This document shows, in pieces, positions 25,670-34,229 of a DNA stretch of 64,000 nucleotides. The position numbers were made by a program, and so were the translations under genes. Each line of letters starts with the position of its first letter. Position 1 is the stretch's first letter. Origin of the DNA: Pedobacter roseus (GTDB taxonomy: Bacteria; Bacteroidota; Bacteroidia; Sphingobacteriales; Sphingobacteriaceae); contig NZ_CP060723.1 in assembly GCF_014395225.1 (NCBI RefSeq), positions 5,270,001 through 5,334,000 of the forward strand. Direction: 5' to 3'. The notes beneath the pieces were generated by a model. The model was not told the DNA's origin and made no database searches. It saw nothing but the letters and a program-made list of their open reading frames with translations.

Positions 25670-26818
25670 TTAATTGTATATATATTGAGTCCCCGCAGGG
25701 AGCGTTTTAAACTTGATAATTTTTACCAGTTGTAAAGATACATCTAAAAACAGAATTTTCGGGTTTGCGTTTCTTTCAATGTGGTAATGTGCCTTTTCCA
25801 GTTCGCCAATTATGGCCTCTGCCATGGGCAAGGTAAGTACGTGTGTACTCAGTTTTTTCGCGGTTTCGAAGGTAAGGGGCGGCAATTTTACCAATTCTTC
25901 GGCACCACTTAAAATCAAACAGCACTCGCGTAAATAATTTACGCCATATTTTAAAAAATTCTTCTGGTTTTCTCTTCCCCACTTGGCAGCCTCATCAGTA
26001 AACTCGATCAGATCGGGCACTTTATTTCCAAAACCCATCCTTAACCAGGCGGTAAATGTGCCCGAACTGTCGCTCTGGGTATCGGCAGCCAAAGCTTTGG
26101 CCTCAATTAAATTTCCATCGGCCAAAAATGAATAATCAATGGCCTGGTTTTCATTTAATCCGCTGCTGTTTAATAAAAATCCGGTTACTTCTTCTGATGA
26201 AAGTTTCGGGATCTTCACAATTTGTGTTCTGGATAAAATGGTGGTTAAAATCTGATCCTGACTTTGTGCAATTAAAATAAACAAGGTATTTGCAGGTGGT
26301 TCTTCGATTAATTTCAGCAAAGCATTTCCGGCTTTATCCAAATATTCGGGCAACCACATAATTAAAACCTTGGTTTCGGCCTCAAAAGCTTTATAACTTA
26401 GTTTTTTGATAATATCGTGGCATTCGGCAATGTTAATATTGGCCTGTTTATTGGCTGCATCTAGTTTCGAGCGCCAAATGTCTATATCAAAATAAGGGTC
26501 CTGCATTAACATTCCACGCCATTCTTCCAGCACATCTACAGCAGTTTTTACACTGGCAGAAGCAAAAAACGGATAAGAGAAATGCAGGTCGGGGTGGATT
26601 AAACGTTCGTATTTTCTGCAACTCGAACACTCGCCGCAGCTATCATTTTCGCCTTTATTAAGGCAATTAATGTATTGCGCATAGGCAATGGCCAAAGGCA
26701 CAGCGCCCGAACCAGCGGGCGACAAAAACAGTTGCGCATGGCTAATGCGGTTTTCTTTAACCGTTTGCACCAATTGCTGCTTCACTCTTTCCTGTCCTAT
26801 GATTTCTTTAAACTGCAT
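25670..26818 (-). CDS. holB: DNA polymerase III subunit delta' (clamp-loader subunit)
   Basis: Subunit of the replication clamp loader. The start is the ATG at 26816-26818 (382 residues, MQFKEIIGQERVKQQL); a further upstream Met would add 13 unrelated residues. Seen: AAA-type fold with a degenerate Walker A SPAGSGAV (33-40, the Lys-Thr lost), as expected for delta', which does not hydrolyse ATP; zinc knuckle Cys52, 61, 64, 67 (CGECSSC); the stretch LLKLIEEPPANTLFILIAQS and an SRTQ motif (SRC in many homologues). It is the first gene of holB-PSP1-gldH and faces ruvX across a 400-base divergent spacer. Confidence 0.92.
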   Translation of the reverse strand: MQFKEIIGQERVKQQLVQTVKENRISHAQLFLSPAGSGAVPLAIAYAQYINCLNKGENDSCGECSSCRKYERLIHPDLHFSYPFFASASVKTAVDVLEEWRGMLMQDPYFDIDIWRSKLDAANKQANINIAECHDIIKKLSYKAFEAETKVLIMWLPEYLDKAGNALLKLIEEPPANTLFILIAQSQDQILTTILSRTQIVKIPKLSSEEVTGFLLNSSGLNENQAIDYSFLADGNLIEAKALAADTQSDSSGTFTAWLRMGFGNKVPDLIEFTDEAAKWGRENQKNFLKYGVNYLRECCLILSGAEELVKLPPLTFETAKKLSTHVLTLPMAEAIIGELEKAHYHIERNANPKILFLDVSLQLVKIIKFKTLPAGTQYIYN

Positions 26819-27218
26819 TTGGTGCAAAATAAGAAATAGATATGAATATTCACACATTCGTAATTACGATCTTAATTTGAAACACACTATTAGGCTTAAA
26901 AAAAGTTCAAAATCTATATAGTCAAATGGTGCACGCTGCAACTTTTCCCAAACCGCACCGGCCTACATTAACTAAACCTGATGGAAGCGGCAGCCCCGAA
27001 GCATGAGGGCTAAAGCATACAGCAGGACCAAACATAGCCAGGCATTACAGTTCTTGCTTTCCAAAAAACAGAGCGAATCAATTTTTAAGCCGATAACACA
27101 TACATTACCAAAGCATTACCTCTCAGGTTTACCGATTATTTCAAAAAGCTTACCTTTGGCTTTTATTTTTTTAAACGGTGATAAACGCTTTACGCCAAAC
27201 ACCCAACGCTTAACATTT
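26819..27218. other. Divergent spacer between holB and ruvX
   Basis: 400 non-coding bases. The right half carries a dispersed repeat (26971-27068, described separately). An open frame runs through it into ruvX (from 27003) but its 72 extra codons resemble nothing and lie in the repeat, so I regard it as untranslated. Confidence 0.6.
26971..27068 (+). repeat. Dispersed intergenic element, copy 1 (AAACCTGAT...TTGCTTTCCAAAAAA)
   Basis: Begins with AAACCTGATGGAAGCGG, passes through a GC-rich hairpin segment (CAGCCCCGAAGCATGAGGGCT), then ACAGCAGGACCAAAC and ends TTGCTTTCCAAAAAA. The same order of conserved words occurs at 61944-62056 and, in the opposite orientation and shorter, at 41103-41153. 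Confidence 0.6.
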
Positions 27219-27635
27219 ATGGCGCGGATCCTCGCATTTGATTATGGAACAAAACGCATCGGCATTGCAGTAACCGATCCTTTGCAGATTATTGCAACAG
27301 GCCTGGATACTGTGCATCCGAAAGATGTGATCGAATACGTTAAAAAATATATGCTTACCGAGCAGGTGGAGGCTTTTGTATTGGGAGATCCCAAGCAGAT
27401 GGATGGTTCGCCTTCCGATTCGGCGCAACATGTAAAAGGCTTTGCAACACTATTAAAAAAATCGTTTCCCGATATCCCCAGGCACTGGGTTGATGAGCGT
27501 TTTACTTCTAAGCTGGCACATCAGGCCATTATGCAAAGCGGGCTAAAAAAAATGGATAGAAGAGACAAAGACAGGGTTGATACCATTGCTGCAACCATTA
27601 TTTTACAATATTTTATGGAAAGTAACCGTTTATAA
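27219..27635 (+). CDS. ruvX: Putative Holliday-junction resolvase / pre-16S rRNA nuclease (YqgF)
   Basis: 138-residue RNase-H-fold nuclease. The start at the ATG 27219-27221 gives the family N-terminus MARILAFDYGTKRIGIAVTD with the first catalytic Asp8; the open frame upstream is rejected because it lies in repeat DNA. Further motifs: FVLGDPKQMDG, the HWVDERFTS block with an acidic Asp-Glu pair, and KKMDRRDKDRVDTIAAT with the last Asp. In E. coli the homologue matures the 16S rRNA 5' end; a role in recombination was proposed earlier. The O-methyltransferase follows after 7 bases, so the two are probably one transcript. Confidence 0.93.
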   Translation: MARILAFDYGTKRIGIAVTDPLQIIATGLDTVHPKDVIEYVKKYMLTEQVEAFVLGDPKQMDGSPSDSAQHVKGFATLLKKSFPDIPRHWVDERFTSKLAHQAIMQSGLKKMDRRDKDRVDTIAATIILQYFMESNRL

Positions 27636-27642
27636 CCAACAA

Positions 27643-28281
27643 ATGAGCCTGATAAACGACGATTTACAAGATCTATTAATTGCCTATTGCGAACCTGAAA
27701 GCGAACTGCTACAGCAGATAGACCGCGAAACCAACCTTAAGGTTTTAATGCCCCGTATGCTCTCTGGCCACTATCAGGGCAGGGTTTTGAGCATGCTCAG
27801 TAAGATGGTTTCTCCAAAAAGGATTTTAGAAATCGGCACTTTTACGGGTTATGCTACTTTATGCCTGGCAGAAGGGCTAACCAAAGACGGCCTGCTTTAT
27901 ACCCTTGATATTAATGAGGAGCTGGAAGACATGGTGCGCAGCAACTTTGCAAAATCAATATATAAAGATCAGATTAATTATATCCTGGGCGATGCTACCG
28001 CAACAATAGCTGATTTAGACGAAGTTTTCGATATCGTTTTTATTGATGCCGACAAGAAAAATAACGGCACTTATTACGATCTGATTTTCGATCGCGTACG
28101 CCCTGGTGGAATTATTATTGTGGATAATGTACTATGGAGTGGAAAAGTACTTCAGGAGAAACAAGACAAAGACACCAGAAATATTACTAGTTTTAATGAC
28201 AAAATCGCTGATGATGAACGGGTTGAGAAATTGATATTGCCCGTTCGCGATGGTTTGTTTGTGATCAGGAAATTGGGTTAA
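27643..28281 (+). CDS. SAM-dependent O-methyltransferase (class I, COMT/TrmR-like)
   Basis: 212-residue methyltransferase from the ATG at 27643 (seven bases after ruvX; the open frame extends back into ruvX and is rejected). Seen: SAM-binding motif ILEIGTFTGYATLCLAEGL (61-79), acidic DIVFIDADKKNNGTYYDLIF with the metal-binding Asp, and GGIIIVDNVLWSGKV, all typical of the metal-dependent O-methyltransferase family (PF01596). Some Bacillus members methylate tRNA wobble uridine (TrmR), others small catechols; the sequence alone does not decide between them, though pairing with ruvX favours RNA metabolism weakly. Confidence 0.88.
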   Translation: MSLINDDLQDLLIAYCEPESELLQQIDRETNLKVLMPRMLSGHYQGRVLSMLSKMVSPKRILEIGTFTGYATLCLAEGLTKDGLLYTLDINEELEDMVRSNFAKSIYKDQINYILGDATATIADLDEVFDIVFIDADKKNNGTYYDLIFDRVRPGGIIIVDNVLWSGKVLQEKQDKDTRNITSFNDKIADDERVEKLILPVRDGLFVIRKLG

Positions 28282-28433
28282 TTGTAGAAACTGTTTAAAT
28301 CGGTTAATTGATTTATCAACGCCGGTTAAGCAATTAACCAAAAATGAAATGAAGAAAGTTTAGTATAAAATATTGATCGGTTAAATTATTTCATCGATTA
28401 ATCATACAATTAAACAATTTTGTACAGTTAACC

Positions 28434-29111
28434 ATGACTAAGAAAATTTTTACTTTTTGTTTACTGCTCATCTCGGTAATTATCGCCAAGGCGCAAGATA
28501 CCGACGATTACATTGCAGAGCATGTAGAATACGCACAGGAATTAATGCGCGATCATAAAATTCCGGCCAGTGTTATTTTAGCCGTTGCCATACATGAATC
28601 GGGTGCAGGAAACAGTAAAATTGCACAACACCTTAACAACCATTTTGGAGTAAAAGGGCCCAATAATAACGCAGATATTCGCTCTTCGTACCGCGATTAT
28701 TTAAATGCAGATGAATCTTACAGCCATTTTGTTGAAATAATGGAAACACGCGAACCTTTTAACAACCTATTTGCAAAGTACGATCAGTATGATTACAAAG
28801 GCTGGACTTATGGCATCCGTCGTTGTGGTTATGCAAGCAGTAGAAGCTGGGCCAGTCAGGTTATTGGACTCATTAAAAAATATGAGCTTTACCAATACGA
28901 CGAAAGGCCTGAAGGATATGAAGAACCAGTTTATGCCACTCCGGTGCGCCACCATACCAGAAGCAGGAGAACAACAAAAACTTATACCGTTAGATCTGGC
29001 GATAACCTGGGTGCAATTGCTAAAAAGAAGGGCACTACAGTTAAAGCGTTGATGCAGAAAAACGGCATGAAAAAGGTAAACCTTAAACCAGGACAAAAGA
29101 TTAAGTTTTAA
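28434..29111 (+). CDS. Exported N-acetylglucosaminidase (GH73) with LysM domain
   Basis: 225-residue peptidoglycan hydrolase. Signal peptide 1-20 (ends VIIAKA, cut before Q21); glucosaminidase domain ~30-165 with the probable catalytic Glu55 in AVAIHESGAGNS and the NNHFGVKG motif; a short basic linker; one C-terminal LysM (TYTVRSGDNLGAIAKKKG ... LKPGQKIKF), which binds glycan. The domain order is the same as in the next gene, so the two are paralogues. It probably cleaves GlcNAc-MurNAc bonds in the periplasm during wall turnover or division. Confidence 0.9.
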   Translation: MTKKIFTFCLLLISVIIAKAQDTDDYIAEHVEYAQELMRDHKIPASVILAVAIHESGAGNSKIAQHLNNHFGVKGPNNNADIRSSYRDYLNADESYSHFVEIMETREPFNNLFAKYDQYDYKGWTYGIRRCGYASSRSWASQVIGLIKKYELYQYDERPEGYEEPVYATPVRHHTRSRRTTKTYTVRSGDNLGAIAKKKGTTVKALMQKNGMKKVNLKPGQKIKF

Positions 29112-29201
29112 GTCTTGAGTCCATACTCCAGAGTCTTAAGTCTAGTTTGCAATTTGCAGCTCACAATTAACCAGTTAACCGATTTAAACAATTAACCCTA
29201 T

Positions 29202-30044
29202 ATGCGTTCAACCAAGCATCTTATCCTATTAGCGGCAATCCTCATTTTTTTAAGCTCATGCGGTTCAAGGAAATTTTCCAAAAACAACAAACAAATCGAA
29301 AAAGCAGCCAATAAAGCCAATAACAATTCGTACAAAAGCTATAATACCTTGAGTTATATAGACGAGTTTAAAGGTGTAGCGGTAGAAGAAATGAATGCCA
29401 ATGGCATTCCGGCAAGCATTACTTTAGCACAGGGCATTTTAGAATCGGGCAGCGGAAACAGCGATTTAGCCAAATATGCCAACAACCACTTTGGTATTAA
29501 ATGCACATCAGATTGGAGAGGAAAAAACTATTTCCGTGATGACGACCAGAAAAATGACTGTTTCAGGGTGTATAAAGATGCCCGCGAATCGTTTAGAGAC
29601 CACTCTGAGTTTTTAAAACGCAAACGCTACAGTTTTCTGTTCCAACTGGACAAGAACGACTATAAAAGCTGGGCACAGGGCTTAAAAACCGCCGGGTATG
29701 CCACCAATCCAAAATATCCGGATTTATTGATCAATACCATAGAAAAATATCAGCTTTATCAATACGATCAATCTGAAAGCGAAAAGCAGAAAATTGCCCG
29801 CGAGGACAGGGTTTTTACAGAAATTAACCAGAATATCCCACAGGAAAAAGCTAAATTTACTCCTGTAGATACGCCGCCACCGGGCGCAAAACCAATTCTT
29901 GCTGATGGGACCTATACTGTTGTTAAAGGCGATACGCTGTACAATATTGCAAAACGCTTTAACTTAACGGTTGATCAGTTAAAAATGCTGAACGAGATGA
30001 CTACAGATGCCATTAAATTAGGTCAGGTACTTAAGGTTAAATAA
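29202..30044 (+). CDS. Lipoprotein N-acetylglucosaminidase (GH73) with LysM domain
   Basis: 280-residue paralogue of the preceding gene, here anchored as a lipoprotein: lipobox LSSC with Cys20. The glucosaminidase domain (~50-185) has Glu81 in GILESGSGNSDLA, NNHFGIKC and WAQGLKTAGYATNP; the single LysM is at ~236-280 (YTVVKGDTLYNIAKRF ... LGQVLKVK). A 91-base spacer with short repeats separates the two. Together they would provide one soluble and one membrane-anchored form of the same activity. This domain pair (glucosaminidase plus LysM) is well known in Bacteroidota. Confidence 0.9.
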   Translation: MRSTKHLILLAAILIFLSSCGSRKFSKNNKQIEKAANKANNNSYKSYNTLSYIDEFKGVAVEEMNANGIPASITLAQGILESGSGNSDLAKYANNHFGIKCTSDWRGKNYFRDDDQKNDCFRVYKDARESFRDHSEFLKRKRYSFLFQLDKNDYKSWAQGLKTAGYATNPKYPDLLINTIEKYQLYQYDQSESEKQKIAREDRVFTEINQNIPQEKAKFTPVDTPPPGAKPILADGTYTVVKGDTLYNIAKRFNLTVDQLKMLNEMTTDAIKLGQVLKVK

Positions 30045-30077
30045 TGTTAAGTACAAACATTGCCTGCCAGATATTTG

Positions 30078-30085
30078 TAGTTTTG
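30078..30085 (+). promoter_or_regulatory. Candidate -7 box TAGTTTTG
   Basis: Exact match to TAnnTTTG eight bases before the ATG at 30093. No well-placed -33 element was found (a TTG lies only 15 bases upstream). If real, the transcript starts almost at the start codon. Confidence 0.3.
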
Positions 30086-30092
30086 TAACCTA

Positions 30093-30845
30093 ATGAAATT
30101 TTTTTTCTCCTTTATTCTCGTTTTAAGCCTTTCTAAGCTTATTTATGCGCAAACTAAACCTGTGCAGGGAATTGTTATTGATAAAGAAACCAAACAGCGC
30201 CTGGCCAAGGTTTACATTTACAATATCCGTACCGGTGATGGTTTATACAACAATACAAAAGGAGAGTTTAGCACATTCGCTATCCCTGGCGATACTTTAG
30301 TGGCCGCTTTATCAGGTTACGGAGTAGATACTATGCTTTTTAAGGGGCAAACTGCCATGTATTTTCAGCTTAAAACGTTGGGGATCAGGTTGCGCGATGT
30401 AGTGATTCAGCGGAAGCGCTTAACACCACAGCAACTGTACGAAAAAAATGTACAGGAATACCGCTACCAAACTATGAAGGGCAGCAGTAAAGATTTATTA
30501 AACCTGGGCAATGGCGGGGTAGGTTTGGGGATTGATGCTATTTACAACCTGTTGAGCCGTCAGGGAAGAAATGCCCGTCACCTGCAGAAAATCCTCGAAA
30601 AAGATTACCGTGAAGATTTAATTGATTATCGTTTTAATGCCAACCTGGTGCGCCAGGTGTTGGGCATAAAGGATGATGAACTGACCGATTTTATGCAGCA
30701 ATACCGCCCAACTTACCAGTTTGTGCTCGATGCTACTGATTATTCATTTAACCAGTTTATCAGAAATGCCTATAAAAGTTACAGATTAAACCCTAAAGCG
30801 TTACAATTGCCTGCATTGCCTAAAATAACCATCGATAAGCTGTGA
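30093..30845 (+). CDS. Exported protein with carboxypeptidase-regulatory-like domain
   Basis: 250-residue exported protein. Signal peptide 1-19 (ends SKLIYA, cut before Q). Residues ~24-100 form a CarboxypepD_reg-like/CNA-B-type beta-sandwich (PVQGIVIDKETKQRLAKVYIY). The rest is mostly helical and of unknown role (LYEKNVQEYRYQTMKGSSKDL). Similar proteins are frequent in Bacteroidota; the present one resembles in build the protein at 56058-56693, so both belong to the same general group. Its TGA overlaps the GTG of the next gene (GTGA), showing translational coupling. Specific function unknown. Confidence 0.75.
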   Translation: MKFFFSFILVLSLSKLIYAQTKPVQGIVIDKETKQRLAKVYIYNIRTGDGLYNNTKGEFSTFAIPGDTLVAALSGYGVDTMLFKGQTAMYFQLKTLGIRLRDVVIQRKRLTPQQLYEKNVQEYRYQTMKGSSKDLLNLGNGGVGLGIDAIYNLLSRQGRNARHLQKILEKDYREDLIDYRFNANLVRQVLGIKDDELTDFMQQYRPTYQFVLDATDYSFNQFIRNAYKSYRLNPKALQLPALPKITIDKL

Positions 30846-31165
30846 GGGCGCCAATTATCATCGTTAAAAAACTTCCGGCTGCCGGTATGGCCATATTCCC
30901 CTTTATACTGCTAAAATCGGAAAGGCTTAAAAGCGATCCGGAAATGATTAACCACGAAACCATCCACCTGCGCCAGCAGCTTGAATTGCTTATTTTGCCT
31001 TTTTATCTGCTGTATCTTTTTAATTACCTTATCAACCTTTTTAAATACCGAAATCACCACCAGGCTTACCGGAACATCATTTTTGAAAAGGAAGCTTACC
31101 ATCATGACACCAACCTTAATTACCTGAAAAATGGCAATTGGTATGGCTGGATCAGATCGATATAA
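30842..31165 (+). CDS. Small membrane-associated protein with HExxH motif, unknown function
   Basis: 107-residue protein starting with GTG at 30842, four bases inside the preceding gene. It has a basic N-terminus, a hydrophobic stretch ~51-67 (ILPFYLLYLFNYLINLF), and HETIH at residues 38-42 with acidic Glu82/Glu84 and a His pair (HHD) after it. HExxH plus a later Glu is the zinc-binding pattern of gluzincins, and M56/M48-like miniature proteins with NHExIH occur in Bacteroidota, but catalysis is unproven. I do not recognise a named family. Confidence 0.65.
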   Translation: MRAPIIIVKKLPAAGMAIFPFILLKSERLKSDPEMINHETIHLRQQLELLILPFYLLYLFNYLINLFKYRNHHQAYRNIIFEKEAYHHDTNLNYLKNGNWYGWIRSI

Positions 31166-31258
31166 TGGGGCAATTTTCTGTCCAAATTGAATTGTCGATC
31201 TGACAATCATTTCGTTAAATGCTTTTTATCTCTAAAATTTTTCTTTTTCTTTGTAATA

Positions 31259-32278
31259 ATGAAGAACTGTTTAGCTGCCATCATCCTGATTCTAAGTTTC
31301 TGCTCTACCCAATTACATGCACAGGAAATTGATACGATTCCCATCAATACCAAAGACCTGAACATTAAACTAAAACGCAGTCCACTGCCAAGCAGACAGG
31401 GCCCGTTAAACTTTGAGCCGGTAAAAATTAAACCTTTGGTGGTTAATGCAAAAATCAATTACTGGAAAACCAAAACCAGTATTGGCATTAACGTTAACCA
31501 GGCACAGTTTAGCAATAACTGGAAGGGTGGAGGTACCAACTCGGTAGCCGTAGGCGGTTTGGTTAACTGGAAAGCAGAATACAACAAAAGCAGCTATAGT
31601 TATGTGAGCGAGCTTGTTTTGCAATACGGTAAGATAAAAAATAAAGATCAGCTGCAAAAGAAAACCAACGACCGTATTTTTTGGGATAATAAAGCATCTT
31701 TTCAACTCTCTAAAAGCTGGTTCTTCTTCGGATCCTTAAGTTTTGAATCCCAATTCGATAACGGTTATTCTTACAGTGTGGTAAACGGCCAGGAAACCGC
31801 AACACTGATTTCAAAATTTATGGGTCCGGGTTATTTAACAGAATCTATCGGTTTCGAGTATAAACCTGTTAAATATTTTTCTACCCGTATAGGTACTGGT
31901 ACTGCACGTCAAACTTTTGTATTGGACGAAAAGCTTTTTCCTAAACCAGTTGATAATAATACCAAACCGACTGTTTTTGGTGTAGAATATGGGAAAAAAG
32001 TACGTAATGAACTGGCTTTCCAAATTGTAAGTGCATTTGATAAGGATATATTTACCAATACAAATCTTAAGGCACGTTATCAGATGTTCATTCCGTATCA
32101 GGATTTTGAGATGAGTAATATTGATCACCGCTTAGATATTGCATTAACGGCAAAAATCAATCGTTTTATGAACACGAGTTTAACTGGCGTACTCCTGTTC
32201 GATAAAGATACTGGCACAAATAAAATACAGGCCAACCAAACGCTGGCCCTCGGTTTTGGCTTTACCTTCCCGAGGTAG
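31259..32278 (+). CDS. DUF3078-family exported protein
   Basis: 339-residue exported protein, probably an outer-membrane beta barrel. I chose the ATG at 31259 because it opens a clean signal peptide (MKNCLAAIILILSF ... LHA, cut before Q); the open frame reaches 24 codons further upstream without such a signal. The body shows alternating aromatic strands (ISIGINVNQAQF-like, NNWKGGGTNSVAVGGLVNW, FWDNKASFQLSKSWFFFGSL) that define DUF3078, and it ends with a strand LALGFGFTFPR typical of outer-membrane proteins. No function is known for the family. It lies 93 bases after the HExxH gene on the same strand and converges with the reductase gene, with only one base between their ends. Confidence 0.85.
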   Translation: MKNCLAAIILILSFCSTQLHAQEIDTIPINTKDLNIKLKRSPLPSRQGPLNFEPVKIKPLVVNAKINYWKTKTSIGINVNQAQFSNNWKGGGTNSVAVGGLVNWKAEYNKSSYSYVSELVLQYGKIKNKDQLQKKTNDRIFWDNKASFQLSKSWFFFGSLSFESQFDNGYSYSVVNGQETATLISKFMGPGYLTESIGFEYKPVKYFSTRIGTGTARQTFVLDEKLFPKPVDNNTKPTVFGVEYGKKVRNELAFQIVSAFDKDIFTNTNLKARYQMFIPYQDFEMSNIDHRLDIALTAKINRFMNTSLTGVLLFDKDTGTNKIQANQTLALGFGFTFPR

Positions 32279-32279
32279 C

Positions 32280-33011
32280 CTAGCCGCCACCAACCTTACC
32301 CATTTCCCAGTACGGCATGGTAATAATCTGCCTAAAGCTTACGCCCCTTTGTTTTAGGTAACGTTTAAACTGCTGTACTGATTTTGCCCTGCCTGTTAAG
32401 TAAAACGTAGCATTTTGCCACATCTCCCAACATAGCGGATGCATATTGTCCATCCAGGTAATGGCATTTTTAGCAGGGGCATTCAGGTCAGATGGTACCG
32501 CATCAATCAATAATTTAAGGTGTTCAACTGAATTCAGGTTTTCTTCCTGAAGTTCAAGCACCCCAAAATATTCCAGATCTTCATCAATTACCTTTTTACC
32601 TAACGATTCGTACAAGCCCAGGCTGGTTTCATCGCCAAAAAAGAAATGCTGATTGGATGCTTGGTTGTATTTTACTTTCGCACGGTCTACAATCAGTTTT
32701 AACTGGTCTCCTTTTTGAATATTTACGGCCAGATGATGACCAGGACCTTGTCTGTTCAGGTAAAAAATCACCTCACAGGTTTCGTCTGCCTCGTCAAAGG
32801 CCGATAAAGTATAATGCCTGTATTCGTTGGCATTAACCCTCAGCAATACCTCATTCCCGGGTATAAATTTAGCATCAAAAAAATCTCCTTTAAAGGTAAC
32901 GCACTTTAAGTTGCTGCTTAACATTTTGGTTTCTACAACTTCTACTTGATATATTTTATTGCTGATCACTTTTTCCATTGTGTTGGCCAGCCATGAAGGT
33001 AATTTAGGCAT
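32280..33011 (-). CDS. Siderophore-interacting protein (FAD-linked ferric reductase family)
   Basis: 243-residue cytoplasmic flavoprotein of the SIP/ViuB type, which reduces iron in imported ferric siderophores. N-terminal FAD-binding barrel with the motif RHYTLSAFDEADETCEVIFYL (only its first half shown conserved: RHYTLS) and GPGHHLAVNIQKGDQL; C-terminal NAD(P)H domain with FFGDETSLG and a Trp-rich tail. The start at ATG 33009-33011 (MPKLPSWLANTMEKV) matches the usual family N-terminus; an in-frame Met ten codons upstream is possible. It is divergent from an AraC regulator (96 bases between the chosen starts), which probably controls it. No siderophore receptor is adjacent. Confidence 0.85.
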   Translation of the reverse strand: MPKLPSWLANTMEKVISNKIYQVEVVETKMLSSNLKCVTFKGDFFDAKFIPGNEVLLRVNANEYRHYTLSAFDEADETCEVIFYLNRQGPGHHLAVNIQKGDQLKLIVDRAKVKYNQASNQHFFFGDETSLGLYESLGKKVIDEDLEYFGVLELQEENLNSVEHLKLLIDAVPSDLNAPAKNAITWMDNMHPLCWEMWQNATFYLTGRAKSVQQFKRYLKQRGVSFRQIITMPYWEMGKVGGG

Positions 33012-33107
33012 CGTATTCTTTTGTTTAGTAACTTTGAACAAAAGTAGTTGTCTAACAAACGGATCTTTTTATACCAAAAGGATTAAAGTTTATATCAAAA
33101 GGATTTT

Positions 33108-34097
33108 ATGGCCTTAAACATTTACGATAGCGATGATAAATATTATGTTGTAGGAAGTAAGTTCGACATCGTTCAATTTAATCAGCCACTGGTAACCGAA
33201 AGGCGGGATAAATACAGTTTTCCTTTTGGCGATGCAGAGATCGTACAGATTGCTTTTTCAGGTATTTATATTGTTTACGGCGATATGGTGGTGAAACAGA
33301 GTCGCCTGCGAATTAAAGCTTTTGATGAGCCTGATGTGGTTGAACTCCACTTTGCGCTCACTGGCGGGGGCATTATGGAAAATTACCTCACCAACAAACG
33401 CCTGGATATTAAAGCGAACCAGCATAATATTATTTATAGTCCTGATTTTGACGGGATGGCAGAATTTGATACGGGAGGTCCACATAAATTTTTCGAGGTA
33501 AATTTCGAAAGATCACGTTTTATTGATTTAACCAGCGAAAGCAGCATCCTGTTAAAGAATTTTGCCGAAAACATCATGAACAGCCGCTCGGTAGAAATTT
33601 CATCAGAAAACCTGCCCATCACCCTGGCCATGCATAGCTGCATTAATGATATTATGAACTGCCATTTTACCGGTGGATTAAAATTATTGTTTCTTCAGTC
33701 TAAATGTTTGGAATTGCTGGCACTACAGGCCCAGGCTTTTGAAGAAGCAGCTAAAAAAACAGAAAAACCAGCACTCAAATCGGCTTATGATAAAGAAAGG
33801 ATCTATTATGCACGGGAATACCTGCTGGCCAATGCCAATCATCCGCCATCTTTAACCGAACTGGCCAAAACCGCAGGCATAAACGAATTTAAGCTGAAAC
33901 ATGGCTTTAAAGAGGTCTTTAAAAATACTGTTTTTGGCTATTTGAGCGATTATAAACTGATGAAAGCCAAAGAACTATTAGCAGATAGTAGTAAAGACAT
34001 CAAACACATTTCAGATGAACTTGGTTATTCTTCTGTACAACATTTCAGCAATGCCTTTAGCAAGAAATTTGGGATAAGCCCGGGGAAAGCGCGTTAG
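33108..34097 (+). CDS. AraC-family transcriptional regulator
   Basis: 329-residue DNA-binding regulator. The N-terminal ~215 residues form a ligand/effector domain (ALTGGGIMENYLTNKR, GPHKFFEVNFERSRFIDL) and the C-terminal ~100 residues hold the double helix-turn-helix (LTELAKTAGINEFKLKHGF; then IKHISDELGYSSVQHFSNAF and FGISPGKAR). The divergent arrangement with the siderophore-interacting reductase recalls PchR/YbtA-type regulators, which sense ferric siderophores, so iron control is a reasonable inference. A Fur-like box was not confidently seen in the shared spacer. Confidence 0.9.
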   Translation: MALNIYDSDDKYYVVGSKFDIVQFNQPLVTERRDKYSFPFGDAEIVQIAFSGIYIVYGDMVVKQSRLRIKAFDEPDVVELHFALTGGGIMENYLTNKRLDIKANQHNIIYSPDFDGMAEFDTGGPHKFFEVNFERSRFIDLTSESSILLKNFAENIMNSRSVEISSENLPITLAMHSCINDIMNCHFTGGLKLLFLQSKCLELLALQAQAFEEAAKKTEKPALKSAYDKERIYYAREYLLANANHPPSLTELAKTAGINEFKLKHGFKEVFKNTVFGYLSDYKLMKAKELLADSSKDIKHISDELGYSSVQHFSNAFSKKFGISPGKAR

Positions 34098-34101
34098 TTT
34101 A

Positions 34102-34165
34102 GTTGGGAGTTTTTAGCTGGGAGTTTGGAGTCCAAAGTCCCCAGTCTTTAGTCCTTAGTCTTGGA
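34102..34165. repeat. Degenerate AGTCTT/AGTCC short-repeat tract
   Basis: Directly after the AraC gene, a tract of repeated words such as GGGAGTTT, GAGTCC, AAGTCC, CAGTCTTTAGTCCTTAGTCTT. Similar tracts follow or precede genes at 29111-29145, 50251-50276, 56027-56060 and 60399-60430. No coding potential. Confidence 0.5.
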
Positions 34166-34229
34166 TGTATATTTTTCCTTGCCTTGGGTTTAAATCCAAG
34201 GCAAGGAAATGACCACTTAAATCAAGGTT

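Noticed and set aside
27003..27218. 72 extra codons in front of ruvX
   Set aside because: They lie in the dispersed repeat and do not resemble any RuvX N-terminus; MARILAFDYG at 27219 is the family start.
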